This document shows, in pieces, positions 1 to 8,724 of a stretch of DNA of 64,000 nt (positions are counted from its first letter, which is position 1; each line of letters starts with the position of its first letter). This DNA comes from Mycolicibacterium sp. lyk4-40-TYG-92 (GTDB lineage: Bacteria > Actinomycetota > Actinomycetes > Mycobacteriales > Mycobacteriaceae). The notes beneath the pieces are model-generated. The model did not search any database, had not been told where the DNA came from, and was given only the letters and a program-made list of their open reading frames with translations. Position numbers and translations under genes: made by a program. The stretch is from positions 868,001-932,000 of the forward strand of contig NZ_JARVRX010000001.1 in the NCBI RefSeq assembly GCF_030209435.1. The letters run 5' to 3'.

Positions 1-2
1 TC

Positions 3-686
3 GAATCGGTCATGCGGGTGATGGCGCCGCGTGGTCCGGTCGTGCTGGTCGGTCACTCGATGGGCGGCATGGCGGTGCTGTCCCACGCCCGTCAGTTTCC
101 GCACAACTACCCGGCGCGGGTATGCGGCGTCGCGATCTTCGCCTCTGCGGCACAAGGGGTTACCCGTTCGCCGTTGGGTGAGGTGCTTCAGAATCCGGCC
201 CTGGAAGCGGCGAAGGTCGCAGTGCGGTTCGCGCCCGGCGCGGTCAGTGCGGGCCGCGGTGCCGCCAAGGCTGTCATCGGTCCCGTACTCAAGGCGGCGT
301 CGTTCGGCGATGACGCGGTCAGCCCGTCGGTGGCTCGGTACGTCGAGAAGATGACGCACAACACGTCGATCCGGACCACTGTCGAGTTCCTGCACGCACT
401 CGAAACCCACGACGAGGCAGGTGCATTGCCGGTGCTGCAACACGTACCCACCCTGATCGCCTGTGGCGACCAGGATTTGCTCACGCCGCTTGCCAAGTCG
501 CAGGCCATGGCGCGGCAGCTCCCGAAATCCGAGCTGGTCATCGTCGAAGGCGCCGGACACATGGTGCACATGGAGCAACCTGAACTGATCAACGAGGCGC
601 TCGAGCGTTTCGTCGAACACGCCACGCCGTCACGGCTCGTGGCGCTGACCCGGCATCTGCGTGGAAAGGCCAAGCGCAATGGATGA
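3..686 (+). CDS. Alpha/beta hydrolase, 5' truncated by window edge
   Basis: C-terminal part of an alpha/beta-hydrolase-fold enzyme; the reading frame is open to the first base, so the true start lies outside the window. The nucleophile elbow GHSMGG is near the visible start, an aspartate region (CGDQDLLTP) follows, and the catalytic histidine is in GAGHMVHMEQPE near the C-terminus. This gives the Ser-Asp-His order of the family. The last codons overlap the start of tsaE by 8 bases, so it is probably co-transcribed with the t6A genes. In related mycobacteria a hydrolase of this kind sits between alr and tsaE (from memory). The substrate cannot be read from the sequence. Confidence 0.88.
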   Translation, partial: ESVMRVMAPRGPVVLVGHSMGGMAVLSHARQFPHNYPARVCGVAIFASAAQGVTRSPLGEVLQNPALEAAKVAVRFAPGAVSAGRGAAKAVIGPVLKAASFGDDAVSPSVARYVEKMTHNTSIRTTVEFLHALETHDEAGALPVLQHVPTLIACGDQDLLTPLAKSQAMARQLPKSELVIVEGAGHMVHMEQPELINEALERFVEHATPSRLVALTRHLRGKAKRNG

Positions 687-1140
687 TTCGCACGGCACCG
701 TGCACCTGCCGACCGAGGCCGACACCAGGGCCCTCGGCGCGCGGTTCGGCGCCGAGCTGAAGGTCGGTGACGTCGTGGTGCTGACCGGCCCGCTGGGTGC
801 CGGAAAGACCATGCTGGCCAAGGGGATCGCGCAAGGCATGGACGTCGAGGGTGCGGTGACGTCACCGTCGTATGTGCTGGCCCGCGTGCATCCGGCCCGT
901 CGTGCCGGGTACCCCGCGATGGTGCACGTCGACATGTACCGGCTGCTCGACTCGGGCAGCACCGACCTGCTCGGAGAACTCGACTCGCTCGATCTCGACA
1001 CCGACCTCGATGACGCCGTGGTCGTCGTCGAGTGGGGCGAGGGTCTGGCCGAGCGCCTGTCGGCCAGCCATCTGGACATCCGGTTGGAGCGCGCCGACGA
1101 CGACACCCGTACCGCTGTCTGGCATTGGAGCCGCGCATGA
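679..1140 (+). CDS. tsaE: TsaE, ATPase of the t6A tRNA-modification complex
   Basis: A 153-residue P-loop ATPase that works with TsaB and TsaD to place threonylcarbamoyl on A37 of ANN-decoding tRNAs. The Walker A motif GPLGAGKT lies at residues 37-44 and is followed by the family's TSPSYVL segment and the HVDMYRL motif; length is usual for TsaE. I chose ATG 679 rather than the in-frame GTG at 661 because it begins closer to the conserved region and overlaps the upstream hydrolase stop by 8 bases. The stop overlaps tsaB by 4 bases (ATGA). Order tsaE-tsaB-rimI-tsaD equals Rv3422c-Rv3419c of M. tuberculosis. Confidence 0.95.
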   Translation: MDDSHGTVHLPTEADTRALGARFGAELKVGDVVVLTGPLGAGKTMLAKGIAQGMDVEGAVTSPSYVLARVHPARRAGYPAMVHVDMYRLLDSGSTDLLGELDSLDLDTDLDDAVVVVEWGEGLAERLSASHLDIRLERADDDTRTAVWHWSRA

Positions 1141-1760
1141 TCCTCGCTATCGACACCGCGACCCCGGCGGTGACCGCGGGAGTCGCCCGGCGCACCCCGA
1201 CCGGCGTCGAGGTGCTGGCCGAACGGATCACCGTCGATGCCCGCGCGCACGCCGAGCAGCTGACGCCCAATGTCATTGCCGCCGTTGCCGATGCCGGCAT
1301 CACCTTCGCCGACCTGGAGGCCGTGGTCGTCGGCTGTGGGCCGGGCCCGTTCACCGGGCTGCGCGTCGGCATGGCCACCGCAGCCGCATACGGACAGGCG
1401 CTCGGCATCCCGGTGTACGGGGTGTGCAGCTTGGATGCCATAGCCCCCGCGACGCCGGGAGAACTGTTGGTGGTCACCGACGCCCGTCGCCGCGAGGTGT
1501 ATTGGACGCGGTACCGCGACGGTGTGCGCGTCGACGGGCCGGCCGTCAGCGCGGCAGCAGACGTGGAGCCCGGCTCCGGCTCGGTGGCCGGCCCGGCGGC
1601 GCAGGCCGCGCTGTTCCCGTTGCCGTCGCTCGCGGTGGAGTACCCGACGGTGACCGGCCTCGTGGCGGCTGCCGACTGGCACCAGCCGCCCGCCGCCCTG
1701 GTGCCGCTGTACCTGCGCCGCCCCGACGCGAAAACCCTTGCTGAGCGGGGACTCTCGTGA
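1137..1760 (+). CDS. tsaB: TsaB, t6A biosynthesis scaffold
   Basis: A 207-residue ASKHA-fold protein, the non-catalytic partner that dimerises with TsaD in the t6A complex. It begins [15 protein letters not shown], the typical first strand and turn of this family, and carries [17 protein letters not shown], the conserved TsaB/TsaD loop. Unlike TsaD it lacks the HxxxH metal site. The start ATG 1137 overlaps the tsaE stop, and the stop overlaps the GTG of rimI by 4 bases, so translation of the three genes is probably coupled. Confidence 0.95.
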   Translation: MILAIDTATPAVTAGVARRTPTGVEVLAERITVDARAHAEQLTPNVIAAVADAGITFADLEAVVVGCGPGPFTGLRVGMATAAAYGQALGIPVYGVCSLDAIAPATPGELLVVTDARRREVYWTRYRDGVRVDGPAVSAAADVEPGSGSVAGPAAQAALFPLPSLAVEYPTVTGLVAAADWHQPPAALVPLYLRRPDAKTLAERGLS

Positions 1761-2230
1761 CAGCCGAATACGGGCCGCTGACCGTCGGCGACGCAGACCG
1801 GTGCGGCGAACTCGAAGCGATCCTGTTCCCCGGCGACGACCCGTGGCCGGCCGTGGCTTTCATCCGCGAACTCGAGTCGGACCACAACCACTACGTCGCG
1901 GCCCGGGACGGCAAGCTCCTGGTGGGGTATGCCGGCATCAGCCGGCTGGGCCGCAAACCGCCGTTCGAGTACGAGGTGCACACCATCGGTGTCGATCCGG
2001 CATACCAGGGCCAGGGCATCGGCCGCGAGCTGCTGGACCGGCTGCTGACCATCGCCGACGGCGGCACCGTCTTCCTGGAGGTGCGCACCGACAACGAGCC
2101 AGCGATCGGCCTGTACGAAAGCACCGGATTCGTGAAGATGGGTGTGCGCAAACGGTATTACCGGATCAGTGGCGCGGACGCGTACACCATGCGGCGCGAC
2201 GCGGATGTGAGGAGCAATTCAGGCTCATGA
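1757..2230 (+). CDS. rimI: RimI, ribosomal-protein S18-alanine N-acetyltransferase
   Basis: A 157-residue GNAT acetyltransferase. The acetyl-CoA pyrophosphate loop is visible as [16 protein letters not shown], preceded by the beta4 strand EVHTIGV, and the C-terminal [14 protein letters not shown] segment appears as [14 protein letters not shown]. RimI acetylates the N-terminal alanine of ribosomal protein S18; mycobacterial RimI is reported to have broader peptide specificity. The GTG start at 1757 overlaps the tsaB stop and the stop overlaps the tsaD ATG (ATGA), continuing the translationally coupled run. Confidence 0.93.
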   Translation: MTAEYGPLTVGDADRCGELEAILFPGDDPWPAVAFIRELESDHNHYVAARDGKLLVGYAGISRLGRKPPFEYEVHTIGVDPAYQGQGIGRELLDRLLTIADGGTVFLEVRTDNEPAIGLYESTGFVKMGVRKRYYRISGADAYTMRRDADVRSNSGS

Positions 2231-3264
2231 CAGTCATCTTGGCAATCGAAAGTTCCTGTGACGAAACAGGCGTCGGCATCTGCGAGCTGGCCGTGGAGAA
2301 GGACGGGTCGGTACGCGTTTCGTTATTGGCCGACGAGGTCGCGTCCAGCGTCGACGAACACACCCGCTACGGCGGTGTGGTGCCGGAGATCGCTTCGCGC
2401 GCGCACCTGGAGTCGTTGGGCCCCACCATGAGCCGGGCGCTGGCGACCGCCGGCATCGAGCGGCCCGACGTCGTCGCGGCGACCATCGGACCGGGCCTGG
2501 CCGGTGCGTTGCTGGTGGGTGTCGCTGCGGCCAAGGCCTATTCGGCGGCGTGGGGTGTGCCGTTCTACGGCGTCAACCACCTCGGCGGGCACCTGGCTGC
2601 CGACGTCTACGACCACGGCCCGCTGCCCGAGAGCGTCGGTCTGCTGGTGTCGGGTGGTCATACGCATCTGCTGCACGTCCGCTCGCTCGGTGAGCCCATC
2701 GAGGAACTCGGCAGCACCGTCGACGACGCGGCCGGCGAGGCGTACGACAAGGTGGCCCGGCTGCTGGGCCTCGGCTACCCCGGCGGCCGGGTGCTCGACG
2801 AGCTGGCCCGCCGAGGCGACCGGAATGCCATCGTGTTCCCGCGCGGCATGACCGGACCGCGAGATGACCCGTATGCCTTCAGTTTTTCCGGGCTCAAGAC
2901 CGCGGTCGCCCGCCACATGGAGAAACACCCGGACGCGTCGCACGCCGACGTGGCGGCCGGTTTCCAGGAGGCGGTCGCGGATGTGCTCACCCGCAAGGCC
3001 GTTCGCGCGGCCACCGACCTGGGCGTGTCGACGCTGCTGATCGCCGGGGGCGTGGCGGCCAACTCGCGGCTGCGCGAGCTGGCCGAAGAACGTTGTGCCG
3101 AGGCCGGTTTGACGCTCCGGGTGCCACGGCCGCGACTGTGCACCGACAACGGCGCCATGATCGCCTCGTTCGCCGCGCACCTGATCGCGGCGGGAGCCAA
3201 GCCGTCGCGCCTCGACGTACCGAGCGACCCGGGACTGCCGGTGGTCAAAGGGCAGATCGCGTGA
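2227..3264 (+). CDS. tsaD: TsaD, tRNA N6-threonylcarbamoyladenosine transferase
   Basis: A 345-residue catalytic subunit of the t6A complex (Gcp/Kae1/TsaD family); it transfers threonylcarbamoyl from TC-AMP to A37 of tRNA. Visible signatures are the opening [12 protein letters not shown], the metal-binding histidines in NHLGGH, the nucleotide-binding loops [11 protein letters not shown] and [10 protein letters not shown], and a C-terminal CTDNGAMIA segment. The ATG at 2227 overlaps rimI by 4 bases. The stop overlaps the GTG of the next small gene (GTGA), so that gene is probably read on the same message. Confidence 0.96.
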   Translation: MTVILAIESSCDETGVGICELAVEKDGSVRVSLLADEVASSVDEHTRYGGVVPEIASRAHLESLGPTMSRALATAGIERPDVVAATIGPGLAGALLVGVAAAKAYSAAWGVPFYGVNHLGGHLAADVYDHGPLPESVGLLVSGGHTHLLHVRSLGEPIEELGSTVDDAAGEAYDKVARLLGLGYPGGRVLDELARRGDRNAIVFPRGMTGPRDDPYAFSFSGLKTAVARHMEKHPDASHADVAAGFQEAVADVLTRKAVRAATDLGVSTLLIAGGVAANSRLRELAEERCAEAGLTLRVPRPRLCTDNGAMIASFAAHLIAAGAKPSRLDVPSDPGLPVVKGQIA

Positions 3265-3701
3265 GCGCACTGGCGGCCGCCGCGGACAAACTGGAGATCA
3301 CCGAGCTGCTGTACCGGTACGCCGAGTTGATCGACGCGGGCGACTTCGAGGGCGTGGGAAACCTGTTGGGGCGCGGCAACTTCATGGGGGTCGCCGGTGC
3401 CGAGGGCATCGCGGCGCTGTTCGCCAAGACCACCCGCCGGTTCCCCGACCACGGAAACACACCGCGGACAAGGCATCTGGTGCTCAACCCGATCGTCGAC
3501 CTCGACGGCGACGCCGCCCGCGCGCGGTCGACGTTCTGCGTTGTCCAGCAGACGGACACCGTGCCGCTGCAACCCATCGTGGTCGGCCGGTACGCCGATA
3601 CGTTCGCGCGCGACGCCGCCGGCTGGTACTTCACCGAACGCGTCGTGGATGTTCAGATGGTCGGCGACGTGTCCGACCACCTGAACATCACCTTGGGATG
3701 A
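3261..3701 (+). CDS. NTF2-like/SnoaL-like protein
   Basis: A 146-residue protein with the layout of a SnoaL-like polyketide-cyclase/NTF2-fold domain: an N-terminal helix ([20 protein letters not shown]), the central [15 protein letters not shown] strand pair, and a GRYADTF...GWYFTERVV sheet. Members include steroid isomerases, dehydratases and many proteins of unknown role. The GTG start at 3261 overlaps the tsaD stop. The 3' end overlaps the convergent GMC oxidoreductase gene by 14 bases, so these coding regions meet without a terminator. Because it is coupled to tsaD but faces an oxidative island, its substrate could belong to either context. No specific function is claimed. Confidence 0.85.
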   Translation: MSALAAAADKLEITELLYRYAELIDAGDFEGVGNLLGRGNFMGVAGAEGIAALFAKTTRRFPDHGNTPRTRHLVLNPIVDLDGDAARARSTFCVVQQTDTVPLQPIVVGRYADTFARDAAGWYFTERVVDVQMVGDVSDHLNITLG

Positions 3702-5382
3702 GGGGCAGCCGCAACGCCCCCGGGGCGCCTTCCGGTACAACCGGTTTGACCGGCGTGACAGCCTCCACCCGGCGGTAGGGCAGCCCCTGCTCGGGACGCA
3801 GGTCTTCCTCGCCCTTGTTGGGCCACATCGCCGCCGCACGCTCGGCCTGGGCGGTGATGGTCAGCGACGGGTTGACGCCCAGGTTCGCCGAAACCGCCGA
3901 CCCGTCAACAACACTCAGGGTCGGGTAGCCGTAGACGCGGTGGTACGGGTCGATGACGGCGTGCTCAGCATCCGAGCCGATGGCGCAACCGCCGAGGAAG
4001 TGCGCCGTCATCGGGATGTTGAACAGCTCACCCCAGGTGCCGGCCGTGACGCCGTCGATTTTCTGGGCAACCCGCCGGGTCGCGTCGTTGCCGACCGGGA
4101 TCCACGTCGGGTTTGGCTGGCCGTGGCCCTGCTTGCTCGACAGGTGTCGCCCGCGCAATCCGCGCTTGGTGAAGGTGGTGATCGAGTTGTCCAGGTTTTG
4201 CATCACCAGCGAAATCACCGTGCGCTCACTCCAATGGTCGACCGTCAGCACGCGCAGCAGCGCGCGCGGATGCTTCACGGCCAGGCCGAGTGCCTTCAGC
4301 CACCGCGGCCACCGCCCGCTGCCGTCGGTCATCACGGTCTGCAGCAGACCCATCGCGTTGGAGCCCTTGCCGTAGCGCACCGATTCGATGTGGGTGTCGC
4401 TGGTCGGGTGGAACGACGAGGTGATGGCCACCCCGCGGGTCAGATCCAGCGCCGGGTCGACCTTGTATTTCATGGCGCCGACGATGGATTCGGAGTTGGT
4501 GCGGGTGAGCACGCCGAGCCGGTCCGACAGCTGTGGCAGCGTGCCGCTGTCTTTCATCTTGTGCAGCAGGTTCTGGGTGCCCCAGGTACCGGCGGCCAGG
4601 ACGACGTGCCGCGCCGTGAAGGTACGCCGGTTCTTGCGCAGGGTTCGGCCGGTGCGCACGGTGTCGATCTCCCAGATGCCGCTGGCGCTCTGCCGCACCG
4701 AATCGACTGTCGTCAGCGGATGCACTGTGGCGCCGGCATTCTCGGCCAGGCCCAGGTAGTTCTTGAGCAGCGTGTTCTTGGCGCCGTAGCGGCAGCCCGT
4801 CATGCAGCTCCCGCATTCGATACACCCGGTGCGGTCCGGTCCGACGCCGCCGAAGAACGGGTCCCGGACAGTCTTGCCGGGTTCACCGAAGAACACGCCG
4901 ACCGGAGTCTGGACGAACGTGTCGCCCACGCCCATGTCCTCGGCGACCGCTTTCATGATGTCGTCGGCCGGGGTCATGCTCGGGTTGATCACCACGCCGA
5001 GCATGCGCCGGGCCTGGTCGTAGAAGGGCGACAGCTCGTCGGACCAGTCGGTGATGTGGGCCCACTGCGGGTCGTTGAAGAACGTCGCGGGCGGCTTGTA
5101 GAGGGTGTTGGCGTAGTTCAGTGACCCGCCACCGACCCCCGCCCCGGCCAGGATGACGACGTCGCGCAGCATGTGGATGCGCTGTATGCCGAAGCATCCC
5201 AGCTTCGGCGCCCACACGAATTTCCGGACGTCCCAACTGGTTTTCGGGAACTGGTCGTCGGTGAACCGGCGACCCGCCTCCAGGACGCCGACGCGGTACC
5301 CCTTCTCGGTCAGCCGCAACGCCGTGACGCTGCCCCCGAATCCGGACCCGACGACGATCACGTCATAGTCGGTATTGGACAT
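3688..5382 (-). CDS. GMC-family FAD oxidoreductase, ChoD paralogue
   Basis: A 564-residue FAD-dependent oxidoreductase of the glucose-methanol-choline superfamily, closely similar by eye over its whole length to the choD product at 37688-39412. The Rossmann motif VVGSGFGGS is at residues 10-18, a second FAD-contact segment GAGVGGGSLNYANTLY at 80-95, and the C-terminal NLGVNPSLTITAQAERAA segment closes the FAD site. Cysteines 187, 190, 193 and 197 form CxxCxxCxxxC. ATG 5382 has a good ribosome site (GAGGAG); longer frames upstream run into the Rieske gene. It is the last gene of the minus-strand P450-reductase-Rieske-GMC series and probably oxidises a hydroxyl group, perhaps one made by the oxygenases. 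Substrate unknown. Confidence 0.88.
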   Translation of the reverse strand: MSNTDYDVIVVGSGFGGSVTALRLTEKGYRVGVLEAGRRFTDDQFPKTSWDVRKFVWAPKLGCFGIQRIHMLRDVVILAGAGVGGGSLNYANTLYKPPATFFNDPQWAHITDWSDELSPFYDQARRMLGVVINPSMTPADDIMKAVAEDMGVGDTFVQTPVGVFFGEPGKTVRDPFFGGVGPDRTGCIECGSCMTGCRYGAKNTLLKNYLGLAENAGATVHPLTTVDSVRQSASGIWEIDTVRTGRTLRKNRRTFTARHVVLAAGTWGTQNLLHKMKDSGTLPQLSDRLGVLTRTNSESIVGAMKYKVDPALDLTRGVAITSSFHPTSDTHIESVRYGKGSNAMGLLQTVMTDGSGRWPRWLKALGLAVKHPRALLRVLTVDHWSERTVISLVMQNLDNSITTFTKRGLRGRHLSSKQGHGQPNPTWIPVGNDATRRVAQKIDGVTAGTWGELFNIPMTAHFLGGCAIGSDAEHAVIDPYHRVYGYPTLSVVDGSAVSANLGVNPSLTITAQAERAAAMWPNKGEEDLRPEQGLPYRRVEAVTPVKPVVPEGAPGALRLPLIPR

Positions 5383-5392
5383 GTACTTCTCC

Positions 5393-6412
5393 TCAATTGG
5401 CGGTGAAACGGCTGGTTTCGTCGTCGACCATGTCCATGGCGATGCGCCGGGCCCGGATCGCGGCCCGGTCGGCCTTGACGTTGATATCGCGGCGGCGGGC
5501 GCCGGGTTCATCGAGTCGCCGCTGGATCGTCTCCAAGATGGCGGCGTCGCGAACGGCCCACTCGTGGAACATGATCCGCAGATACTCGGTGACGGTGTCC
5601 TCGACGCCGGCGTAGTTGCGGGCCATCTGCAGGAAGACATGCGTCGAGCCTGGCGATTCGGGCGTGAACCCGTGAATGCGCAAGAGTCCGTATGACTCTC
5701 CGTCTGCGAGCTCGATGGCGTAGTGCTGCGTGTGCAGCGCGGGTGATACGAAGGTGCCCTCTTCGCGCCGGGTGGCCACGGTTTCTTCCGGCAACCCGGT
5801 GATCGCCGACTCCCACGGCGCCAGCCGGCTCGGGGGAGTCGAGCGGGTGTAGGCCACCGAGCGTTCGGAGATCTCGACCTCGTTGAGCGGTGGCAACTGC
5901 TGGATGTCCGGCGGCACGACCTCGGGATGCGTCACGAAGACATCGGTCAGATCGAGGTAATGCTCGTGCAACAGAAGGTAATTCGCCTCGACGCGCAGGA
6001 CCTCGGTGGTGCTGGTCCAGCCAACGGAAGGCATGCGCGGCGGCGGGCGCAGGGCGGCGGCGCGGGGTTCGCCGAGCCAGATCCAGATGAACGGCGCGGT
6101 CTCGACGACCGGGTACGCCGGCACCCGGGCGCCGGGCGGCACGTTCTCCTGCGACGGTACGTCGGCCAGACATCCGTCGGGCTCGTAGCTGAAACCGTGA
6201 TAGCCGCAGACCACACGGTCGCCGTCGAGCCGGCCCTCCGACAAGGGGAATGCGCGGTGCACGCAGCGGTCCTCGAGGGCGACCACTTCGCCGGACGCGC
6301 GGCGGTACAGGACCACGTGCTTGTCCAGCAGCCGCCGGGCGAGCAGTCCGTCGCCGACCTCATCGCTGAGCGCGGCCACATACCAGCAGTTGAACGGGTA
6401 GTTGGTTCTCAT
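5393..6412 (-). CDS. Rieske non-haem iron oxygenase (VanA/phthalate-dioxygenase type)
   Basis: A 339-residue oxygenase component. The Rieske 2Fe-2S site is complete: C50-x-H52 and C69-xx-H72 in the CVH...CGYHG context. The catalytic iron motif, normally D-xx-H-x4-H, reads D154-L-T-D157-V-F-V-T-H162, so the first histidine ligand appears to be aspartate. The start overlaps the stop of the reductase gene by 4 bases, so the two are probably translated together. Electrons would come from NAD(P)H through that reductase to the Rieske cluster and then iron. By length and architecture this is a VanA-type demethylase/hydroxylase rather than a two-subunit dioxygenase. Its partners suggest oxidation of an aromatic or alicyclic substrate, not identifiable here. 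Confidence 0.88.
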   Translation of the reverse strand: MRTNYPFNCWYVAALSDEVGDGLLARRLLDKHVVLYRRASGEVVALEDRCVHRAFPLSEGRLDGDRVVCGYHGFSYEPDGCLADVPSQENVPPGARVPAYPVVETAPFIWIWLGEPRAAALRPPPRMPSVGWTSTTEVLRVEANYLLLHEHYLDLTDVFVTHPEVVPPDIQQLPPLNEVEISERSVAYTRSTPPSRLAPWESAITGLPEETVATRREEGTFVSPALHTQHYAIELADGESYGLLRIHGFTPESPGSTHVFLQMARNYAGVEDTVTEYLRIMFHEWAVRDAAILETIQRRLDEPGARRRDINVKADRAAIRARRIAMDMVDDETSRFTAN

Positions 6413-7383
6413 AGGTCGAGCACCAGCCTTTCGGACCGGGAGCGCGAGACGCAGATCATGATGGTTTTGTTTTCCGCCTTCTCCGAGTCGTTCAGCACGG
6501 AGTCACGGTGATCGCCGATGCCGGCGATGATTTCGCATTCGCAGGTGCCGCAGACGCCTTCCATGCACGACCCCAGCACGTCCAGCCCGGCCTCCTCGGC
6601 GACGTCGTAGATCGTCTTGTCCGACGGGACGGTCAGCGTGATGCCGGAACGCTGGCACTCGATCTCGAACGTGTCGAGCGCGTCGGCCGGCTCCTCGATG
6701 GTCTTCGCCGAGAAGCGCTCGAGGTGCAGGCTGCCGCCGGGCCAGGCCTGGCAGCCGTTCTCGACCGCGTCCAGCAGACCCTCCGGGCCGCAGCAGTAGA
6801 CCAGCGTGTTGTCCTGCGGAGCCGCGAGCACCGCCGCCAGCTTCGTGCGGAACGCGTCGCCGTGCTCGTCGCGCGCGCATACGGTCACGCGGTCGCCGAA
6901 GCGCTCCAACGCATCCAGGTACGCCATCGACGAGCGGGAGCTGCCGCCGTAGATCAGTTGCCAGTCGGCACCGGTGGCCTCGGCGGTCTCGATCATCGGG
7001 AGCATCGGCGTGATGCCGATACCGCCCGCGACGAACTGGTAGCGCGGCGAGTTCGCGAGCGCGAAGTGGTTGCGCGGGCCGCGTACCCGGACCGTGGTGC
7101 CTTCGTGCAGCTTGTCGTGCACGTACCGCGAGCCGCCCCGGCTGTTCGGGTCGAGCAGGATGCCCACCTGCCACTCGGTGCGGCTGGCGGTGCTGCCGCA
7201 CAGGGAGTACTGCCGCGTCAGCGACGGCGACATCACCAGGTCGATGTGAGCGCCGGGGGTCCACTCAGGCAGGTCGGCGCCGGTGGGGTCGGCGAGCGTC
7301 AGCGTGACGACACCGTCCGCGGACTGCTCGCGTCGACGTACCTCGAGGTCGACCTCGACTTCCCGGTAAGCGGCGTTACTCAT
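6409..7383 (-). CDS. Phthalate-dioxygenase-reductase/VanB-type ferredoxin reductase
   Basis: A 324-residue electron-transfer protein with FMN- and NAD(P)-binding domains followed by a C-terminal plant-type 2Fe-2S ferredoxin domain. Visible motifs are the flavin-binding RQYSLCG, the pyridine-nucleotide loop GGIGITPMLPM, the CCGPEGL segment, and the cluster ligands in CMEGVCGTCECEI followed by a late CVSRS cysteine. It overlaps the Rieske oxygenase gene downstream and the P450 gene upstream by 4 bases each. Known relatives feed VanA-type Rieske oxygenases. Its position between a P450 and a Rieske enzyme makes it possible that it serves both. Confidence 0.93.
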   Translation of the reverse strand: MSNAAYREVEVDLEVRRREQSADGVVTLTLADPTGADLPEWTPGAHIDLVMSPSLTRQYSLCGSTASRTEWQVGILLDPNSRGGSRYVHDKLHEGTTVRVRGPRNHFALANSPRYQFVAGGIGITPMLPMIETAEATGADWQLIYGGSSRSSMAYLDALERFGDRVTVCARDEHGDAFRTKLAAVLAAPQDNTLVYCCGPEGLLDAVENGCQAWPGGSLHLERFSAKTIEEPADALDTFEIECQRSGITLTVPSDKTIYDVAEEAGLDVLGSCMEGVCGTCECEIIAGIGDHRDSVLNDSEKAENKTIMICVSRSRSERLVLDL

Positions 7384-8558
7384 GCTGACCGCCGCACGGG
7401 GATCGACTTGTACTGGTTGCGGAACAGGGCGCGCACGCGCATCGGCTCACCGTCCAGCGTGAGATCGGGAAACCGGCGGATGGTCTCCTGAATCCACACC
7501 TTCAGTTCCAGTCGCGCCAGGTTGGCGCCGAGGCAGAAGTGCTCGCCGGGACCACCGAAGGCCTGGTGCTTGTCCGCCAGCCCCTCGCGGGTGATGTCGA
7601 ACTCGTGCGGATTCTCGAATGCGGTCTCGTCCCGGTTGGACGCCAGGTACCACAGCATCAATCTGTCACCTTCCTTGATCTGCTTGCCATGCAGCTCGAC
7701 ATCCGTCGTGGCGGCGCGCGCCATGAAGGCGAAGGCGGGTGCGTAGCGCAGGCCCTCTTCGACGGTGGCCTCGAGCAGTTCGGGGTTCTCCTGCAGCAGG
7801 ATCAGCTGATCCGGGTTCTGCATCAGGGCCAGCATCGTCGCGCTGTAGGTCGCCCGCGTCGAGTCGTTGCCGGCGTTCATCACCGCAGTGATCAGGTCGT
7901 CGCGCGGGTTCTCCCGGCGCTGATTCAGCTGATCGCCCAGGTACCTGATGATCTCGGTGACGATGGCGCCGGCGTCATCGCACTGCTTGCGGATATCCGG
8001 GTCTTCGAACGCGCTGAACACGTTGGTCCAGTAGACGAGGTGCTCGTCGTCCTCTGCGGCCGTGCCGAGCATGGAACCGATCGCGCGGGCCGGCACCGGG
8101 CGGGCGATGTCGCGGACCAGATCGAAGCTCTCGCGGTCGGCCACACTGTCGAGGACGTCGTTGATGATGTGCTTGATGGCCTCTTCGTGGGCGGCGACGC
8201 GTTCGGGGGTGAAGGCGTTGACGACGAGGGCTTTTAGCCGGTCGTGTCGCGGTGGGTCTATCGAAATCAGCTGGAGGCGTTGGATATCCAGCGGGACACC
8301 GATGTCGTCGACGTTGAACACTCCGCGCTTCTCCGACGAGAACGTGCGGTGGTCGCGGCTGACGGTCCGGACGTCGTCGAACCGGGTGATGGACCAGAAG
8401 CCGCCTTCGCCGGGGACGTTTCGCTGCGGGCTGTAGTGCACGGGGTCTTCGCGCTGCATTCGGGCGAACAACTCGTATGGCGGGCCGTCGTCCCATACCG
8501 CGGGGTCGGCGAGGTCGACAGCGGCGAGGTCCACTTCGGCTGCGGCGCGAGTAGTCAC
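7380..8558 (-). CDS. Cytochrome P450
   Basis: A 392-residue bacterial P450. The I-helix reads AGNDSTRAT, the K-helix ExxR motif is in VEEGLRYAP, and the haem-cysteine loop is FGGPGEHFCLGANLAR. I chose GTG 8558 because an AGGGAGG ribosome site lies about 5 bases upstream; an in-frame GTG at 8600 would add 14 non-conserved residues. It is the first gene of the four-gene minus-strand run and is divergent from the PucR-type regulator at 8725. The substrate is unknown. The AGN(D/E)(S/T)TR-type helix is shared with several mycobacterial sterol- and lipid-oxidising P450s, which is only a hint. Confidence 0.94.
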   Translation of the reverse strand: MTTRAAAEVDLAAVDLADPAVWDDGPPYELFARMQREDPVHYSPQRNVPGEGGFWSITRFDDVRTVSRDHRTFSSEKRGVFNVDDIGVPLDIQRLQLISIDPPRHDRLKALVVNAFTPERVAAHEEAIKHIINDVLDSVADRESFDLVRDIARPVPARAIGSMLGTAAEDDEHLVYWTNVFSAFEDPDIRKQCDDAGAIVTEIIRYLGDQLNQRRENPRDDLITAVMNAGNDSTRATYSATMLALMQNPDQLILLQENPELLEATVEEGLRYAPAFAFMARAATTDVELHGKQIKEGDRLMLWYLASNRDETAFENPHEFDITREGLADKHQAFGGPGEHFCLGANLARLELKVWIQETIRRFPDLTLDGEPMRVRALFRNQYKSIPVRRSA

Positions 8559-8660
8559 TGTGGCCTCCCTATCGGTCTGGTGGTTATGAAAGCTATTCAC
8601 CAGGGCGGTTTGGATCGACGTCTCGGGACGACCAACTCTCGGGGTGATTGCGCAGCGTCG

Positions 8661-8677
8661 TTGTCGCGCGGCGACAA
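8661..8677. promoter_or_regulatory. Perfect palindrome in the P450/pucR-type divergent promoter
   Basis: TTGTCGC-GCG-GCGACAA, two perfect 7-base arms around a 3-base centre. It lies between the divergent starts at 8558 and 8725, so it could serve as an operator for one or both promoters. Binding of the adjacent PucR-type protein is inference. Confidence 0.45.
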
Positions 8678-8724
8678 AGCCCGATTTGCAGCAACGCCGG
8701 CGCCTCGTGATCTACGGTCGTTTC

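Noticed and set aside
188..1981. 597-codon minus-strand open frame across tsaE-tsaB-rimI
   Set aside because: Antisense to four well-identified genes, composition is Arg/Ala/Ser-rich with no domain.
3940..5124. 394-codon plus-strand open frame inside the GMC oxidoreductase gene
   Set aside because: Antisense shadow; the minus strand carries clear FAD motifs throughout.
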